Shown here: piece after piece, positions 6,654 through 7,503 of the stretch
Numbering within the stretch: position 1 is the first letter of the stretch
Layout of the letters: each line of letters starts with the position of its first letter
NCBI GenBank assembly: GCA_005778045.1
Contig: SXKQ01000163.1
Span: 1-7,503, forward strand
Reading direction: 5' to 3'
From: Planctomycetia bacterium
GTDB taxonomy: Bacteria > Planctomycetota > UBA1135 > GCA-002686595
Length of the DNA stretch: 7,503 bases
Notes under the pieces: generated by a model
Told to the model about the DNA's origin: nothing
Seen by the model: only the letters and a program-made list of their open reading frames with translations
Database searches by the model: none
Translations under genes and position numbers: made by a program

Positions 6654-7503
6654 CTAAGGTGTGATGCGCCTGGAGGGGCGGAGACCGTCGTACTCGTAGC
6701 GGTACTCCGGGGCGTCGTAGCTGCTGTTCGCCGACCTCGCGTCCTCGGGGGAGCCGAGCCAACTCCCGCCGCGGCGCGAGCGGAAGGCGGAGCTATCCAC
6801 TCCGTCGTCTCGAAGGCCATCGCCAACGCGTGCTTTTGCGTTCGCAAAGTACGTGTCGCCGCACCACTCCCAGACGTTGCCATGCACGTCGTGCAAGCCA
6901 AACGCGTTCGCGCGCAGCCCTCCAATCGGCGTGATTTCATCCCCAAGGTTGGCGGCACTGTTCAGTAAAGCCTCGTCCTCGCCCGTCCACCAAGTGCTCG
7001 TAGTCCCTGCCCGACACCCATACTCCCACTGCAGCTCGCTCGGGAAGTCGCACCAGCCAAGCTCCCGAGCCCACATCAGCGTGATGTCCTCCCAAGAGAT
7101 CTCGTTCGCGGGCGTCAGCGACTTGCCGCCCGTGTACGAATCGCCACGCCGCAGCGACAGGCGATCCCACTGCTCCGCCGTGAGCTCGTACTTCGACAGA
7201 AAGAACGGTGAGAGGTCGACAGACGTGAGCCAGTCCGCCTGGTCCTGCTCGGCGGAGTCCGGCTTCGGCACGCGACCGCCGGGCAGCAGCACCAGCACCA
7301 TGCCCGTCTCCGGCGTGAGCGTCAGGTGACCCTCGGGGCTGCGCTGCACGCGGCCGTCAGCACCCAGCACCGGCTCCGTTCCCGACTGCAAGTGCACGAA
7401 CTCCCACAGGCCCGTCGCGGGGTTCTCGCCAAGGGGCAAGAGACCCGCCTGCGGCGTCAAGCGCTCTCCGCTCGGCCAGCGCTGGCAAACGTACTTCGGC
7501 GCC
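6654..7503 (-). CDS. C-terminal part of an FGE/SUMF-domain protein, cut by the right edge
   Basis: The frame is open to the window edge, giving 282 visible residues. Numbering from the TTG at 7460, residues about 1-48 are a linker (PQAGLLPLGENPATGLWEF). From about 52 on lies a formylglycine-generating-enzyme-like domain (sulfatase-modifying factor family): GMVLVLLPGG (53-62), FFLSKYELTAEQW (86-98), ISWEDI (121-126), DFPSELQWEYGCRAG (138-152), NAFGLHDVHGNVWEW (185-199), RRGGSW (229-234) and DGLRPSRRI (258-266). True FGEs oxidise a sulfatase cysteine using two copper-binding cysteines after the RGGSW motif; here that stretch (235-256) has none, and the only cysteines are 137, 149 and 200. A non-catalytic or differently acting role is therefore likely. 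The TTG is probably internal, because 14 in-frame residues precede it (APKYVCQRWPSGER) and continue off the window. A larger protein, possibly with an N-terminal Ser/Thr kinase, is plausible. GC is about 62% in its middle. Confidence 0.88.
   Translation of the reverse strand, partial: APKYVCQRWPSGERLTPQAGLLPLGENPATGLWEFVHLQSGTEPVLGADGRVQRSPEGHLTLTPETGMVLVLLPGGRVPKPDSAEQDQADWLTSVDLSPFFLSKYELTAEQWDRLSLRRGDSYTGGKSLTPANEISWEDITLMWARELGWCDFPSELQWEYGCRAGTTSTWWTGEDEALLNSAANLGDEITPIGGLRANAFGLHDVHGNVWEWCGDTYFANAKARVGDGLRDDGVDSSAFRSRRGGSWLGSPEDARSANSSYDAPEYRYEYDGLRPSRRITP

Noticed and set aside
6530..6958. Minus-strand open frame overlapping the 3' end of the FGE-like gene
   Set aside because: It is out of frame with the clear FGE-like domain and gives a Thr/Arg/Pro-rich product without motifs.
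7458..7460. TTG as start codon of the FGE-like gene
   Set aside because: There is no Shine-Dalgarno before it and in-frame, protein-like sequence continues upstream to the window edge, so the gene is more likely truncated by the window.

Overview
The window is about 70% GC or higher over most of its length, with compact genes and no RNA gene, insertion sequence, CRISPR array or phage gene that I can recognise. The best taxonomic guess is a high-GC environmental bacterium, most likely Planctomycetota. This rests on the right-hand gene, whose linker plus formylglycine-generating-enzyme (FGE)-like domain resembles, from memory, kinase-associated proteins common in planctomycetes, and on a large CAP-domain lipoprotein. 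Myxobacteria or another high-GC deep-branching group cannot be excluded from sequence alone.

Layout. (1) Minus strand, 1-2571: a large predicted lipoprotein (844 aa) with long helical regions and a C-terminal CAP/SCP domain. Its stop overlaps (ATGA) the start of a second gene that runs off the left edge after 13 codons. (2) 2572-2892: a divergent intergenic region holding inverted repeats but no convincing gene. (3) Plus strand, 2893-6441: a two-gene unit made of a cytoplasmic M3-family zinc metallopeptidase and, 3 bp later, a polytopic membrane protein resembling GT-C-fold glycosyltransferases, followed by a strong hairpin. (4) 6442-6653: a convergent intergenic region. (5) Minus strand, 6654-7503: the 3' part of a gene that enters from the right edge and encodes an FGE/SUMF-type domain lacking the catalytic cysteines. 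Its GC content is clearly lower than that of its neighbours.

How they may work together: the M3 peptidase and the membrane protein are almost certainly co-transcribed, but no shared pathway is evident. The CAP lipoprotein and the edge gene are translationally coupled. The FGE-like gene is convergent and probably unrelated. I see no clear undescribed system. The most interesting points are the cysteine-less FGE-like domain of a larger truncated protein, the unusual architecture of the CAP lipoprotein, and the peptidase/GT-C pairing.
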